NCBI RefSeq assembly: GCF_000364445.2
Contig: NZ_CP043538.1
Coordinates: 2,549,612-2,613,611 of the forward strand
Direction of reading: 5' to 3'
Length of the DNA: 64,000 nucleotides
Source of the DNA: Methylobacterium mesophilicum SR1.6/6
Lineage (GTDB): Bacteria; Pseudomonadota; Alphaproteobacteria; Rhizobiales; Beijerinckiaceae
Of this stretch, positions 35,133 through 45,414 are shown in pieces. A program made the translations under genes and the position numbers. The notes beneath the pieces were generated by a model. The model was not told the origin of the DNA. It worked only from the letters and a program-made list of their open reading frames with translations, and made no database searches. Position 1 is the stretch's first letter. Every line of letters starts with the position of its first letter.

Positions 35133-35765
35133 ATGTCCGCCCTCTCGATCCTCGACGTCTCGGCGGTGCGCGCCGCTCCCGTTTCCCGCGAACCCTACGC
35201 CTACGCGCTCGGCACCAACGTGCTGAACCCGGAGGCGATCGACGACATCCGCCGCGACTTCCCCGACATCGCCAAGCCCGGCTACCTCACGGTGGATGAG
35301 GTGGCCTTGAAGGGTCGCTTCAAGGCGCTGATCGACGAGCTGGAGAGCGACGCGTTCTCGGAAATCCTCGGCGAGAAGTTCGGAATCGACCTCGTCTCGT
35401 GTCCGCGCCTCACCACGATCATGCGGCGCAGCCAGCTCAAGTACGGCTCGATCCACACGGACGGCCCCTCGAAGGTGTTGACGCTCCTCGTCTACATGAA
35501 CGACGCCTGGGACGCCCCGGCCGCCGGCCGGCTCCGGGTGCTGTACGACGGGCGGAACTACGAGCCCTTCGCGGTGGAGGTGCCGCCCACCATGGGCACG
35601 ATGTTCGCATTTCTGCGGGCGGACAATTCCTGGCACGGTCACGAGCCGTTCGAGGGCGAGCGGCGCGTCGTCCAGGTCGCGTGGCTCAAGGACGCGTCGG
35701 AGCTGGAGCGCAAGCGCAAGCGCAACCGGACGGCTCAGTTCCTGAAGGGGATCTTCGGCCGCTGA
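35133..35765 (+). CDS. 2-oxoglutarate/Fe(II)-dependent oxygenase
   Basis: A 210-residue protein with a double-stranded beta-helix oxygenase core. The iron site is visible: H108-x-D110 in GSIHTDGPSKVLTLLVYMN and the distal His in NSWHGHEPFEGERRVVQVAW, followed by the Arg that binds 2-oxoglutarate. It resembles prolyl-4-hydroxylase-like proteins of proteobacteria. A basic C-terminal tail (ERKRKRNRTAQFLKGIFGR) could contact nucleic acid or a partner. GGGA lies before the start. The substrate is unknown. Confidence 0.8.
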   Translation: MSALSILDVSAVRAAPVSREPYAYALGTNVLNPEAIDDIRRDFPDIAKPGYLTVDEVALKGRFKALIDELESDAFSEILGEKFGIDLVSCPRLTTIMRRSQLKYGSIHTDGPSKVLTLLVYMNDAWDAPAAGRLRVLYDGRNYEPFAVEVPPTMGTMFAFLRADNSWHGHEPFEGERRVVQVAWLKDASELERKRKRNRTAQFLKGIFGR

Positions 35766-35787
35766 CCGGACGACCGGGGGGGTGACC

Positions 35788-36438
35788 ATGGGGGCATTGG
35801 TGCTGGCGGATCCAGCCGGCGGGACGCGTCCCGGCTCCAGGCGTCGCTACGCCGTGCCGGTTCTGCTGATCGCCGGCTGGCTCGGCCTGTTCGCCTACAG
35901 CGCGGCCTACCTGACGGAGGATCTGCCGTTCCGCAGTCCATCAGTCGGCGCGGCGCCCTCCGTCGATATGCCCTCGGAGCAGCAGGCGGCAGCCCGCCGC
36001 GTGGTCCTGCTGGATGCACCCGCGCGCAGCGCCCCGGAGTCGTCCGTTCCCGCACCCGCACCGGCCGACCCGGCGGCGGCACCCGCTCCACTCGCACGGT
36101 CCGCGCCGGCGGCCGCCGGTGCCGCGGTCAGTTCCCCGACGAGTGCAGAGTATGTCGGCGTCTGGGGTCCGACGCCCGGAGCCTGCGGAGCTCCCTCGCG
36201 GCGGCGCGGCTACATCCCCGCGACGATCACCCCGGATCACGCGAGGGCCGGCCGAACCCTCTGCACCTTCCACGACACGCGCCGCACCGGAAACGCCTGG
36301 GTCACGGCGGCCGACTGCACCGATCGTGGCCGGCGCTGGTCCTCGCAGGTTCGCCTGACGGTGGACGGGGACCACCTGACATGGTCGAGCAGCCGCGGCA
36401 GCACCACCTACGTGCGCTGCGGCCGACGCACAGGCTGA
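35788..36438 (+). CDS. Membrane-anchored protein with Pro/Ala linker and Cys-containing periplasmic domain
   Basis: A 216-residue protein: a cytoplasmic N-terminus of about 20 residues, one transmembrane helix (YAVPVLLIAGWLGLFAYSAAYL), a long Ala/Pro/Ser-rich linker (about 55-115), then a C-terminal domain (YVGVWGPTPGACG...TTYVRC) with four Cys and several Trp. The domain looks like a small secreted beta fold found in Methylobacterium-type genomes. The start ATG 35788 has a GGGGGG ribosome site. Function unknown; it may contact the cell wall. It is 22 bases after the oxygenase gene. Confidence 0.7.
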   Translation: MGALVLADPAGGTRPGSRRRYAVPVLLIAGWLGLFAYSAAYLTEDLPFRSPSVGAAPSVDMPSEQQAAARRVVLLDAPARSAPESSVPAPAPADPAAAPAPLARSAPAAAGAAVSSPTSAEYVGVWGPTPGACGAPSRRRGYIPATITPDHARAGRTLCTFHDTRRTGNAWVTAADCTDRGRRWSSQVRLTVDGDHLTWSSSRGSTTYVRCGRRTG

Positions 36439-36463
36439 CGTCGTCCATCCGAGTTCTGCGGCC

Positions 36464-37627
36464 TCACCGTCCCTCCGACGCCCGGAGGACGATCCGCGCG
36501 GCGGCGCGGCTCGGCGTGTCGTCGTCCGGGAGCCTCATCCGCCCGTCGATCCGGGCGAGGGCGGCGAGCTGCGCGTCGCGGGGAGCGCCCTCCGTCAACA
36601 GGGGCAACAGCGCCTGGGCGAGGGTCGTCGGCGCGCACTCCGCCTGGACGAATTCCGGCACGGCGTTCTCACCGAGGATCAGGTTCGGCAGCACGATGCT
36701 GGGGACCTGGATGAGCCGGCGGGCGATGAACTCCTCCGTCCGCGAGACCTTGTAGGCGACGACCATCGGCACGCCCGCGAGCGCCAGTTCGAGCGTCACC
36801 GTGCCGGAGGCGGCGAGCGCCGCGCGGGCGCCCCGGAACGCGGCATATTTCGGCGCCTCGCCGGTGACGATCCGCGCCGGCACCGGCCACGCCGCCGCGA
36901 GGCGCTCGACGAGACCGCGGTGGCGCGTCACGGCCGGCAGAACCGCCTCGACCGGATGGGCGCCACACACACGCTCCAGCACCTGCCCGAAGACCGGCAT
37001 CAGTCGCTCGATCTCGGACCGGCGCGACCCGGGCAGCACCACGAGGCTGTGCGGGCCGGCGTCGCGGGTGCGCTGCTCCGGACCTCCCGGGCGCAGCTCC
37101 GCGAGGCGCTCGATCAGCGGGTGTCCGACATAGGTGCAGGGCGGTCCGCCCAGACGCAGATGCGCGTCCGGTTCGAAGGGCAGGAGCGCCATGACATGGT
37201 CGATGAAGGGGCGCATGCCCTTCGCCCGCCAGGGGCGCCACGCCCAGACGCTCGGCGAGACGTAATCGACGATGGGGATGCCGGGCGCCGCCTTGCGCAC
37301 CCGCCGCGCCACCGCGTGGGTGAAGCCGGGACTGTCGATGATCACCAGCACGTCCGGCCGGGCGCGCACCGCCGCTGCCACGGTCTCGCGGATGCGCCGC
37401 AGGAGCGTCCGGGCCCGGGCGAGCACCGGCAGGTAGCCCATGACCGCCACGTCATCGAGGGGGAACAGGGAGACGAGCCCGGCCTCGGCCATCGCCTCGC
37501 CGCCGACGCCGCCGAAGGTCGTGTCCGGCGCCGCCGCGCGCAGCGCCCGCATCAGCTTGGCGCCGAGCTGATCGCCGGAATCCTCGCCGGCGACGAGCCA
37601 GATGGTGCGGGACCGGGCGGCGCTCAC
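36464..37627 (-). CDS. lpxB: Lipid-A-disaccharide synthase
   Basis: A 387-residue GT-B glycosyltransferase of family GT19, condensing UDP-diacylglucosamine with lipid X to the lipid A disaccharide at the inner membrane. Signature segments are AGEDSGDQLGAKLMRAL at the start, VIIDSPGFTHAVARRVRKAAP, YVSPSVWAWRPWRAKGM and LPGSRRSEIERLMP. The GTG start overlaps the lpxI stop by four bases (GTGA), showing translational coupling. It is the last gene of the fabZ-lpxA-lpxI-lpxB run. Confidence 0.95.
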   Translation of the reverse strand: MSAARSRTIWLVAGEDSGDQLGAKLMRALRAAAPDTTFGGVGGEAMAEAGLVSLFPLDDVAVMGYLPVLARARTLLRRIRETVAAAVRARPDVLVIIDSPGFTHAVARRVRKAAPGIPIVDYVSPSVWAWRPWRAKGMRPFIDHVMALLPFEPDAHLRLGGPPCTYVGHPLIERLAELRPGGPEQRTRDAGPHSLVVLPGSRRSEIERLMPVFGQVLERVCGAHPVEAVLPAVTRHRGLVERLAAAWPVPARIVTGEAPKYAAFRGARAALAASGTVTLELALAGVPMVVAYKVSRTEEFIARRLIQVPSIVLPNLILGENAVPEFVQAECAPTTLAQALLPLLTEGAPRDAQLAALARIDGRMRLPDDDTPSRAAARIVLRASEGR

Positions 37628-38484
37628 GGGGCGCTGCCGTAGCCGACGACGAACAGCCCGAGGCGGTCGGCCTCCGCGGCGGTGGCGGCCCGGTCGATCA
37701 CCAGGGTGCCGCCCGCCTCCAGCGCGAGGCCCACGCAGCCGGCTTTCGCGGCGTTGCGCACCGTGCGCGGCCCGATCGCCGGCAGGTCGACGCGCAGGTC
37801 CTGACCGATCTTGGGTGCCTTCACCAGCACCGTGGCGGGGAGCGGACGCCCCCGACCGAACGGGCGGCGTCCGAGGGCGCGTGCGCGGGCGAGCATCCGG
37901 TCGGTACCTTCGGGGCCCTCCACCGCCAGCACCCGTTCTCCCGCCACCGTGACGGCCTGACCGAGATCGTAGGGTGAGAGTGCGTCCAGGACGCCGCGGC
38001 CGGTGCGGATCGACGCCGCCGCCGCCGCATCGGGTGAACGCCGCCCGATCGGACCGTCCGGGCAGAGCAGGTCCGGCGCCGCCTCGTGGACGCCGAGGAC
38101 CCGGTGCCCCTCCTCCTCGACGAGGGCCAGGGCGGCGCGCAGGAGGCGGTCGTCCCCACCGCCCGCGATCGCCCGCAGGGCCTCGCGGTTGCGCAGCGCC
38201 GCGCCGGCATTGAGGATGGCGGCCGGGCTCGGGCGGGAGACGCCGCCCGCCGGCACAACCACGGCCGGCCCCCAGCGCCGCAGCAGCTTCAGGGTCGCGG
38301 CGAGGTCCAGGAGATCGACGGTGGCGTCGGCGCTGGCCCGCAGGGCCTGCCCGGTGAAGCCGCGCAGGGCGATCACGCGGAACGGCCGTTGGGCCCGGCG
38401 CAGGGATTCGGCGACGAGTTCCGGCAGGCGCCCGGCCCCGGCGATGAGGACGAGGGCCTCTCCGGGCGTGGGATCGGCCGGCAC
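37624..38484 (-). CDS. lpxI: UDP-2,3-diacylglucosamine hydrolase, LpxI type
   Basis: A 286-residue protein of the DUF1009/LpxI family that replaces LpxH in many alphaproteobacteria, removing UMP from UDP-diacylglucosamine. Conserved parts are LIAGAGRLPELVAESLRR, GVHEAAPDLLCPDGPIGRRSPD, TVLVKAPKIGQDLRVDLPAIGPRTV and AGGTLVIDRAATAAEADRLGLFVVG. The start is GTG 38484, eleven bases after the lpxA stop, with GAGGGGC before it; the open frame upstream overlaps lpxA and is unlikely to be used. Confidence 0.93.
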   Translation of the reverse strand: MPADPTPGEALVLIAGAGRLPELVAESLRRAQRPFRVIALRGFTGQALRASADATVDLLDLAATLKLLRRWGPAVVVPAGGVSRPSPAAILNAGAALRNREALRAIAGGGDDRLLRAALALVEEEGHRVLGVHEAAPDLLCPDGPIGRRSPDAAAAASIRTGRGVLDALSPYDLGQAVTVAGERVLAVEGPEGTDRMLARARALGRRPFGRGRPLPATVLVKAPKIGQDLRVDLPAIGPRTVRNAAKAGCVGLALEAGGTLVIDRAATAAEADRLGLFVVGYGSAP

Positions 38485-38494
38485 GATGCGCCCC

Positions 38495-39313
38495 TCAGGC
38501 GGCGCTGATCGGGGTCGGCACCTCGCGCGGCGTGCAGATCGAGCGCTTGCCACCGCTGCGGATGAAATCGAGGATCTCCCGCACGGCCGCGTGGGACTCG
38601 TAGGTCGCGGCCACGTCCTCGACGCGCTCCATCAGCGTGCCCTCCGGGGCGAAGAGCAGGCGGTAGGCCCGCCGCAAGGCGTGGATGTCCTCCCGGGCAA
38701 AGCCGCGCCGCTGCAGCCCGATGATGTTGAGCCCCGACAGGGTCGCCCGGTTGCCGAGCACCATCCCGTAGGGAATGCAGTCGTTCTCCAGGCCCGAGAG
38801 GCCGCCCACGAAGGCGTGCGCCCCGACCCGGGCGAACTGGATCACGGCGGCGCCGCCGCCGAGGATCGCGTAGTCGCCCACCGAGCAGTGGCCCGCCAGC
38901 ATCACGTTGTTGGAGAAGATCACGTGATCGCCGACCCGGCAGTCGTGGCCGACATGGGAGTTCGCCAGGAAGGTGCAGTGGTCGCCGACCGTGGTCTCCA
39001 GGCCGCCGCCGCTGGTGCCGGGATTCATGGTGACGCCCTCACGGATCAGGCAGTCGGACCCGATCGTGAGCGTGGAGGCCTCGCCCCGGTATTTGAGGTC
39101 CTGCGGCGGGTGCCCGATCGACGCGAACGGGAAGATCCGGGTGCGGGGCCCGATCGTGGTTCGGCCCGCCACCACCACGTGGCTGTTGAGCTCGCAATCC
39201 GGACCGAGCACGACCTCGGGCCCGACGTGGCAGAAGGGACCGATCCGGCTCCCGTCGCCGATCGCGGCGCCCGGCTCGACCACCGCGCTCGGATGGATGA
39301 AGGGCGCGCTCAC
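38495..39313 (-). CDS. lpxA: UDP-GlcNAc O-acyltransferase
   Basis: A 272-residue left-handed beta-helix acyltransferase that adds a 3-hydroxyacyl chain from ACP to UDP-GlcNAc, the first step of lipid A synthesis. Hexapeptide repeats run from [26 protein letters not shown]; the catalytic His is in [16 protein letters not shown], and the C-terminal helical domain begins at [21 protein letters not shown]. The GTG start overlaps the fabZ stop (GTGA). Confidence 0.96.
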   Translation of the reverse strand: MSAPFIHPSAVVEPGAAIGDGSRIGPFCHVGPEVVLGPDCELNSHVVVAGRTTIGPRTRIFPFASIGHPPQDLKYRGEASTLTIGSDCLIREGVTMNPGTSGGGLETTVGDHCTFLANSHVGHDCRVGDHVIFSNNVMLAGHCSVGDYAILGGGAAVIQFARVGAHAFVGGLSGLENDCIPYGMVLGNRATLSGLNIIGLQRRGFAREDIHALRRAYRLLFAPEGTLMERVEDVAATYESHAAVREILDFIRSGGKRSICTPREVPTPISAA

Positions 39314-39786
39314 TCCGTCACCAGCATGGCGCCGATCTCAGCCTCGGCCACCAGCGTGCCGTCGACCCGGGCCTCGCCGCGGAACCACCACATGGTCCGG
39401 CGCTGGTTCGTCTTCTTCATGTGGAAGCGCACCTGGTCGCCGGGCGTGACAGGCTTGCGGAACTTGCACTTGTCGATGGTCATGAAGAACACCTGCTTGG
39501 TGCGCAGCTCGTCCGTCCGGATGTGACGACAGCAGATCGCGCCCGCCGTCTGCGCCATGCCCTCGATCAGGAGCACGCCGGGGAAGACCGGCAGCTCCGG
39601 AAAGTGCCCCATGAATTGCGGCTCGTTGGCGGTGACGTTCTTGATGCCGACGCAGGATTCGTCACCGTCGATCTCGACGATGCGGTCCACCATGAGGAAC
39701 GGGTAGCGGTGCGGCAGCAACTCCAGCAATGTCTGGATATCGGCTGTGCCCAGCTCACCGCCGGTCTCGCGCGCCGCCTCACTCAT
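39310..39786 (-). CDS. fabZ: 3-hydroxyacyl-[ACP] dehydratase FabZ
   Basis: A 158-residue hot-dog-fold dehydratase of fatty-acid synthesis. The active-site His is in [26 protein letters not shown], with the Glu in the same helix ([10 protein letters not shown]). [18 protein letters not shown] is the usual N-terminal motif. Start ATG 39786 is chosen by family length; the frame continues upstream without conservation. Its place next to lpxA reflects competition for 3-hydroxyacyl-ACP. Confidence 0.95.
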   Translation of the reverse strand: MSEAARETGGELGTADIQTLLELLPHRYPFLMVDRIVEIDGDESCVGIKNVTANEPQFMGHFPELPVFPGVLLIEGMAQTAGAICCRHIRTDELRTKQVFFMTIDKCKFRKPVTPGDQVRFHMKKTNQRRTMWWFRGEARVDGTLVAEAEIGAMLVTE

Positions 39787-39946
39787 CTGAATCCGCACCT
39801 CGACGTGCCGCTCCGGGCGGCCTGACCTCCGGCCGCCGACGGCGAACGGACCGCCCTCTTCGGAAGAAATCGCCGGAAGCGCAAGACCTTCCGGACCGGT
39901 CGGCGACACAGCGGGAGGCGTGCGGCACACATCGGCGGCCTGCGTC

Positions 39947-41005
39947 TCAGGCCTCGTCGTCCGCCCCGGCCTTCCCGGACCGCTCCGCGAGGCGGGCCAG
40001 CGTCGTCAATTCGCGGAACCACGCGCGCACAGGCTTGGCGGGCGTGCCGCCCCAGCGGCTGCCCGGGGGCACGTCCCGATTGACGTTGGAGGAACCCGCG
40101 ATCTGCGAGCCGCGGCCGATCCGCAGATGGCCGACGACGCCGACCTGCCCGCCGAGGACGACGTAATCCTCCAGCGTGGTCGAGCCCGAGATCCCGACCC
40201 CCGACACGATCACGCAGTGCCGGCCGATCACCACGTTGTGGGCGATCTGCACGAGGTTGTCGATCTTGGTGCCCTCGCCGATGACGGTGTCGCGCGAGGC
40301 GCCCCGGTCGATCGTGGTGTTGGCGCCGATCTCGACGTCGTCCTGGACGATCACCCGGCCGACCTGCGGCACCTTCAGATGGGTGGCGCCCATGGCGAAG
40401 CCGAATCCGTCCTGGCCGACCCGGGCGCCGGGGTGGAGGATCACCCGGTTTCCGAGGAGCGCGTGGCTGAGGGTCGTGCCGGCCCCGATCGCGCAATCCC
40501 GGCCGATGCGCACGCCGGGGCCGATCACCGCGTTCGGGCCGATCACCGTACCGGCTCCGATCTCGGCGCCCGGCCCGATCACCGCCCCAGGATCGACCGT
40601 GACCCCCTCTTCCAGCCGCGCCTCCGAGTGGACATGGGCCCCCGGCGCGACGCCGCGGGCTGCGAATTGCGAGCCGGGACGGAGCGCATCGGGATGCAGG
40701 CGGCCGAGCAGCGCCGCGTAGGCGCGGTAAGGGTCGCGGCTGACGAGAGCGATCGTGCCGCCGGGACAGCGCGCCGCGAAGCGCGGCGAGACCAGACAGG
40801 CGCCGGCCCGCGTGGCGGCGAGGGCTTCGCCGTAACGGGCGTTGTCCATGTAGGCGAGGTGCTGCGGGCCGGCGCTCTCGAGCGACGCGGCACCGGCGAG
40901 CCGGTGCTCCGGATCCGCCCCTTCCGGAAGGGCCGCGCCCGCGGCGGCCGCTATCTCGGCCAGGGTGAGGCCAACGGCAGCAGTGAAGAAGACGGGATCT
41001 GACAT
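39947..41005 (-). CDS. lpxD: UDP-3-O-(3-hydroxyacyl)glucosamine N-acyltransferase
   Basis: A 352-residue acyltransferase, third step of lipid A synthesis. An N-terminal uridine-binding domain ([30 protein letters not shown]) precedes hexapeptide repeats ([23 protein letters not shown]) and the catalytic His in [33 protein letters not shown] and the tail [25 protein letters not shown] are standard. ATG 41005 is preferred to a GTG nine bases earlier. A perfect hairpin (41020-41041) separates it from bamA. Confidence 0.95.
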   Translation of the reverse strand: MSDPVFFTAAVGLTLAEIAAAAGAALPEGADPEHRLAGAASLESAGPQHLAYMDNARYGEALAATRAGACLVSPRFAARCPGGTIALVSRDPYRAYAALLGRLHPDALRPGSQFAARGVAPGAHVHSEARLEEGVTVDPGAVIGPGAEIGAGTVIGPNAVIGPGVRIGRDCAIGAGTTLSHALLGNRVILHPGARVGQDGFGFAMGATHLKVPQVGRVIVQDDVEIGANTTIDRGASRDTVIGEGTKIDNLVQIAHNVVIGRHCVIVSGVGISGSTTLEDYVVLGGQVGVVGHLRIGRGSQIAGSSNVNRDVPPGSRWGGTPAKPVRAWFRELTTLARLAERSGKAGADDEA

Positions 41006-41019
41006 GCGCACCAACGCGC

Positions 41020-41041
41020 CGGCCGGAGATAGATCCGGCCG
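41020..41041 (-). terminator. Hairpin between bamA and lpxD
   Basis: CGGCCGGA (41020-41027) pairs perfectly with TCCGGCCG (41034-41041) around a 6-base loop. There is no T-run after it on the minus strand, so it is more likely a processing or attenuating hairpin than a full terminator. Confidence 0.4.
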
Positions 41042-41057
41042 ACGCGCGAGGTTTTTA

Positions 41058-43628
41058 TCAGAAGCGCGAGCCGCCGGAGAAGCGGAACGCCTGGGTCTGA
41101 TCCTTGCCGATATGGCCGACCTTGCCCAGCAGGGGCACGTAGATCGACTGACCCTCGTCCTTGGTGAGGGCGTAGGCGTAGTCGAACCGGATCGGGCCGA
41201 GTGGCGAGTTCCACAGGATGGACGCGCCGATGGACGAACGGATCGCGGCGGTGTCGCGGACGTTCACGCATTCCGGCTCGACGCCGATGGTGAAGGCCGA
41301 GAAGTTGCATCGCCCGGTCTGCGGCGCGGTGCCGTTGATGAAGCCGTCGCCGTTCACGTCGAAGGCGCGCCGGCTGTGATAGCCGAACAGCGTGCCGGCA
41401 TCGGCGAAGACCGCGCCCTTCAGGCCCAGGTCGCGCGGGACGAGCGGCAGCGGGAACTGCACCTCGAGGGTACCGCCGATGTAGGTCGAGCCGCCGATCG
41501 CGTTCGAGCGGGCGTCGGCGATGCCGACGTCGCGCGGGCCGATGCCGTTCGGCGCGAAGCCGCGGACCAGCGACGGGCCGAGGAAGAACTCGTCGGTCAC
41601 GCGCAGGGGCTTGCCGTCGATCGACTCGATGTGGCCGCCCTGGAAGCGGACGAAGCCGACCACGTCCTCGAAGAGCTCCTTGTAGTACCGCGCGTCGGCG
41701 GTCACGCGGAAGAACTTGGAGTCGCCGCCCAGGCCTGCCACGTCGGGCTTCAGCTCGGCGTAGAGACCGTTACGCGGCGCGCCGATCACGTCGAGGGTGG
41801 AGTAGGCGAGCGTCAGACCAGCCAGCGAGGTCAACGTGTTGCCCTGCGAGCCCTTGATGGCGATCGAGGCTTCGCCGTCGTAGGCGCAGTTCGGGTAGAG
41901 GGCTTGACCGCCGATGTTCCGGCCCGTGTTCGGATCGATCGTACCGCCAGCGTAGACCGCCGTGTAGCCGGGGATCGGCACCGAGCAGTCGTTGTACGGC
42001 CGCTTGAGCGTGTTCGGGACCTTTAGCTCGGTGTTGTACAGCGAGTAGCGCAGCGTGATGCCGAACTCCTCGGTGATCGGCAGGCCGAGGCGGAGCTGGC
42101 CGCCATACACCGTGGTCTCGTAGCGCGAGTACCGGGTCAGATCGGAGTACTTGTAGAAAGCGTCGAAGCCGGCCGCGAGCCGGTAGCCGAGGAAGTACGG
42201 CTCGGTGAACGAGAAATCGACGCCGCGCGAGTACTGGCCGCCCGTGCCGGCGAGGCGGACATACTGGCCGCGGCCGAGGAAGTTCGACTCGGAGACCGAG
42301 ACCTCGCCGATGATGCCGTCCTGGGTGGAGTAGCCGCCCGCCACCGAGAACGAACCCGTGGGCTGATCCTCGACGTCGATGTTGATCACCACGCGGTCGG
42401 GGGCGGAGCCAGGCTCGTTGGAGAACCGGACCTTCTTGAAGAAGCCGAGACCGTTCAGGCGCCGCTCGGCGCGGTCAGTGAGCACGCGGTTGTAGGCGTC
42501 GCCTTCCGCGATATCGAGCTCGCGCCGGATGACGTAATCGCGGGTGCGGGTGTTGCCGCGGATGTTGATGCGCTCGACGTAGACGTGCGGGCCGTCCTCG
42601 ACCACGAAGCCGAGAGAGACCTGGTGGTTGACCGGGTCGCGCTGGCCGGTCGGACGGACCTGCGCGAAGGGATAGCCGGCGCGGTTCACCTCGCGGGTGA
42701 CGTTGTTGAGCGTCTTCTCCACGTCGTCGGCGTTGTACACATCGCCCACGGCGGCGGAGACGTTGCCGTCGAGCCGTGTGGTGTCGAGACCGGGGAGACG
42801 CGAATCCACCGAGACCGCGCCGACCTTGTACTGCTCGCCCTCGTTCACCGTGATGGTGATGACGTAGCCGGAAGTCTCGCCCTCGACGTAGCGCGCGTCC
42901 GCGTTCACCACCTGGAAGTCGGCATAGCCGTTCTTGAGGTAGTAGCGGCGAACCTGGTCGAGGTCGTTGGTGATGCGATCCGGATCGTAAACGTCGGAGG
43001 TCTTGATGAACGACAGGAAGTTCATCTCCGAGGAGCTCATCAGCCCCTTCAGCGTCCGGTCCGAGTAGGCGTTGTTGCCGACGAAGTTGATCGAGATGAT
43101 GCCGGTCTTATCGCCCTCGTCGATCTGGTAGATCACGTCGACGCGGCCGTTCGGCAGGTCGACCGTGCGGTAGGTCACCTTGGCGGTGCCGCGACCGAAG
43201 CGCTTGTAGACGTCGCGGATGCGGGCGAGGTCGGCGTTGATGATCGCCTCGCTGTACGGGCCGCGCGCCTTGGCCTCGACGATCCCTTCCAGAGTCGCCT
43301 TTTCGACCTTCTTGTTGCCCTCGAACACTACCCGGTTGATCAGGTTGTTCTCGCGGACGGTGACGACCGTGCGGCCGCCGGACTGCGCCACGCGCACGTC
43401 CGAGAACATCCCGCTCGCGAGCAGGTTGCGGCGGGCCTCCTCGGCGGAGCCGGACGCCGTCCCGGTCACGTAGGACCGGATCGTGTCGGCATCGACGCGC
43501 TGGTTGCCCTGGACGACGATCTGCTGCGCCTGAGCGGCCCCGCTCAGGACGACGCCAAGACCCGCGGTGACTAGGACGATGGTTTTCCGCACCGACTTGC
43601 GTCGGGGCTTCCCCGTCAACGACATCAT
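41058..43628 (-). CDS. bamA: Outer membrane protein assembly factor BamA
   Basis: An 856-residue outer-membrane protein that inserts beta-barrel proteins. A signal peptide ([22 protein letters not shown]) is followed by five POTRA domains ([18 protein letters not shown] at the first; [25 protein letters not shown] at the last) and a 16-strand barrel containing [10 protein letters not shown] and the lid-loop motif [15 protein letters not shown]. It ends in an aromatic residue (FRFSGGSRF), the usual barrel signal. Two adjacent ATGs (43628, 43625) are possible starts. It heads the lpxD-fabZ-lpxA-lpxI-lpxB direction. Confidence 0.96.
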   Translation of the reverse strand: MMSLTGKPRRKSVRKTIVLVTAGLGVVLSGAAQAQQIVVQGNQRVDADTIRSYVTGTASGSAEEARRNLLASGMFSDVRVAQSGGRTVVTVRENNLINRVVFEGNKKVEKATLEGIVEAKARGPYSEAIINADLARIRDVYKRFGRGTAKVTYRTVDLPNGRVDVIYQIDEGDKTGIISINFVGNNAYSDRTLKGLMSSSEMNFLSFIKTSDVYDPDRITNDLDQVRRYYLKNGYADFQVVNADARYVEGETSGYVITITVNEGEQYKVGAVSVDSRLPGLDTTRLDGNVSAAVGDVYNADDVEKTLNNVTREVNRAGYPFAQVRPTGQRDPVNHQVSLGFVVEDGPHVYVERINIRGNTRTRDYVIRRELDIAEGDAYNRVLTDRAERRLNGLGFFKKVRFSNEPGSAPDRVVINIDVEDQPTGSFSVAGGYSTQDGIIGEVSVSESNFLGRGQYVRLAGTGGQYSRGVDFSFTEPYFLGYRLAAGFDAFYKYSDLTRYSRYETTVYGGQLRLGLPITEEFGITLRYSLYNTELKVPNTLKRPYNDCSVPIPGYTAVYAGGTIDPNTGRNIGGQALYPNCAYDGEASIAIKGSQGNTLTSLAGLTLAYSTLDVIGAPRNGLYAELKPDVAGLGGDSKFFRVTADARYYKELFEDVVGFVRFQGGHIESIDGKPLRVTDEFFLGPSLVRGFAPNGIGPRDVGIADARSNAIGGSTYIGGTLEVQFPLPLVPRDLGLKGAVFADAGTLFGYHSRRAFDVNGDGFINGTAPQTGRCNFSAFTIGVEPECVNVRDTAAIRSSIGASILWNSPLGPIRFDYAYALTKDEGQSIYVPLLGKVGHIGKDQTQAFRFSGGSRF

Positions 43629-44062
43629 GCAATCGCCCGTTTCTGTTCTGGTCGCGGGGGTTAAGCCCGTCACGGGCGACCGTTGATCGGCCGTCCCGTC
43701 ACCTGGTCCAAGCGTGGCTTCGGTCCAAGCGTAGCTCTTAGCGGGATTCCCCTGCCAAGCAAACGCGCGGGAGGCCATCGTCAGGGGATTTTGCCGGGTC
43801 GTGGCCTTCGCGCCACTTAACGGTCCGCTCAGCCTGTGGGCAAACCGCGGATCATGGTGAAGATCGCGTAAACGCTTGCGGCGGCGAGCGATTTCACACC
43901 CGCCGCCGATCGCATGAAGACCGTCTTAACGCTGTTCTGCGCCGCCTCCGAGACCCGATCCGGGCATGGTCCCGGCGGGATCGCGGCGGGATTGAGGCAT
44001 CCTTTCCCGTGCGGGCCGGACAGAATGCCCAGCCGCGCCGAAGGGCCGGCCGAGAACCCCGG
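43629..44062. other. Intergenic region upstream of bamA
   Basis: About 434 bases between rseP and bamA, both on the minus strand. No credible gene is seen. The length suggests a separate envelope-stress-type promoter for bamA; no consensus element could be assigned with confidence. Confidence 0.45.
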
Positions 44063-45217
44063 TCAGGTATTCCGCCAGGAGGCGCCGAGATTGAGGATGT
44101 CGTTCCAGGCGGCGAACAGCATCAGCATCAGCACGAGGGCGAGGCCGATCCGGAAGCCGATCTCCTGGGCGCGCTCGCTGAGCGGCCGGCCGCGCACCAC
44201 CTCGAAGGCGTAGAACAGGAGATGGCCGCCATCGAGGAGCGGCACGGGGAAGAGGTTCAGGAGGCCGATCGACACGGAAAGCAGCGCGATGAGCCCGACC
44301 AGACCGCCGACGCCGCCGGTCTTGGCGACCTCCCCGGAGACCCGGGCGATGCCGATCGGGCCGGAGAGCTGGTCGGCGGATTCCCGTCCGGTTACGAGCT
44401 TGCCGAGGTACGAGAAGGTGCGCTCGACGACGAAGTACGTCTCCTTCACGCCGAGGTTCAGCGAGTCGAGCGCCCCGTAGCGCACGAGGCGGGCCTCCGA
44501 TCCGGCGGGCGAGCGGATGCCGAGCCGTCCGATCCGGTGGCGGCCGAACGGGGTCTTCTCCTCGAAGGTCGCGGGCGTCGCCTGGATGGTGATCGGCTTG
44601 TCGTCGCGTTCCACCGTGAAGGTCAGCGGTGTTCCGGCGCTGCCCGTCACGGTCCGGTACATGGCGTTGAAATCGCCGATCTTCTCGCCGTCGATGGCGG
44701 TGATCACGTCGCCGGGCTGGAAGCCGGCCTGGGCGGCGACGCTGTTCGGCTCCACCGAGGACACGCGGGCGGGCAACTCGTAGCGGCCGCCGAGCCAGAT
44801 CGCGCCGGCGAACAGCAGGATCGCCAGGATGAAGTTCGCCGCCGGGCCGGCGGCGACGATCGCGGCGCGCTTGCCCACCGGCTGCGTCGGGAAGCTGATC
44901 GCCCGTTCCTGCGGGCTCATCCGTGCGACGGTCTCGGGATCGGGCATGCTGGCGCCGTTGGCGTCGCCGTGGAACTTCACGTAGCCGCCGAGCGGGATGG
45001 CGCAGAGCTTCCAACGGGTGCCGCGGCGGTCGTTGAAGCCGAACAGCTCGGGCCCGAAGCCGAGCGAGAACGCGTGGACGCCGACGCCGCACCAGCGGCC
45101 GACCAGGAAGTGACCCATCTCGTGGACGAAGACCACGACGGTGAGCACGAACAGGAATGGGATCACGGCACCGAAGAAGCCGCCGGCGGTCCCGCCCATC
45201 GCGTTGAGGAAGTCCAT
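44063..45217 (-). CDS. rseP: Site-2 zinc metalloprotease RseP
   Basis: A 384-residue inner-membrane protease that cuts anti-sigma factors within the membrane. The zinc motif HEMGH is at residues 32-36, a single PDZ domain spans about 130-215 (SSVEPNSVAAQAGFQPGDVITAIDGEKI), and the third ligand region is LFPVPLLDGGHLLFYAFE. With bamA and the lpx genes it belongs to the envelope biogenesis cluster. Unusually, 197 bases and then an efflux operon separate it from dxr. Confidence 0.95.
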   Translation of the reverse strand: MDFLNAMGGTAGGFFGAVIPFLFVLTVVVFVHEMGHFLVGRWCGVGVHAFSLGFGPELFGFNDRRGTRWKLCAIPLGGYVKFHGDANGASMPDPETVARMSPQERAISFPTQPVGKRAAIVAAGPAANFILAILLFAGAIWLGGRYELPARVSSVEPNSVAAQAGFQPGDVITAIDGEKIGDFNAMYRTVTGSAGTPLTFTVERDDKPITIQATPATFEEKTPFGRHRIGRLGIRSPAGSEARLVRYGALDSLNLGVKETYFVVERTFSYLGKLVTGRESADQLSGPIGIARVSGEVAKTGGVGGLVGLIALLSVSIGLLNLFPVPLLDGGHLLFYAFEVVRGRPLSERAQEIGFRIGLALVLMLMLFAAWNDILNLGASWRNT

Positions 45218-45414
45218 GCGCCGTTTCCTGGCCGTATCCGCGCCGGCATTCTGGGCCGACCATCCGACCTGTTTAGCAGATCGGGGCAGCCGACCGCCAA
45301 CGCAATCCTGCGAGCCGGCCGCGAAGGTCGCACGCCCCAGGACGCGATGACCCCGTCCGAGGGGGGCGAAGCGGTGCTGTCCCCGCTATCCTCGCTATCG
45401 CGGCAGCCGGCCGC

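Noticed and set aside
43914..44213. Possible 99-residue gene between bamA and rseP
   Set aside because: Its 3' half is antisense to rseP and there is no ribosome site or family match; kept only as an intergenic note.
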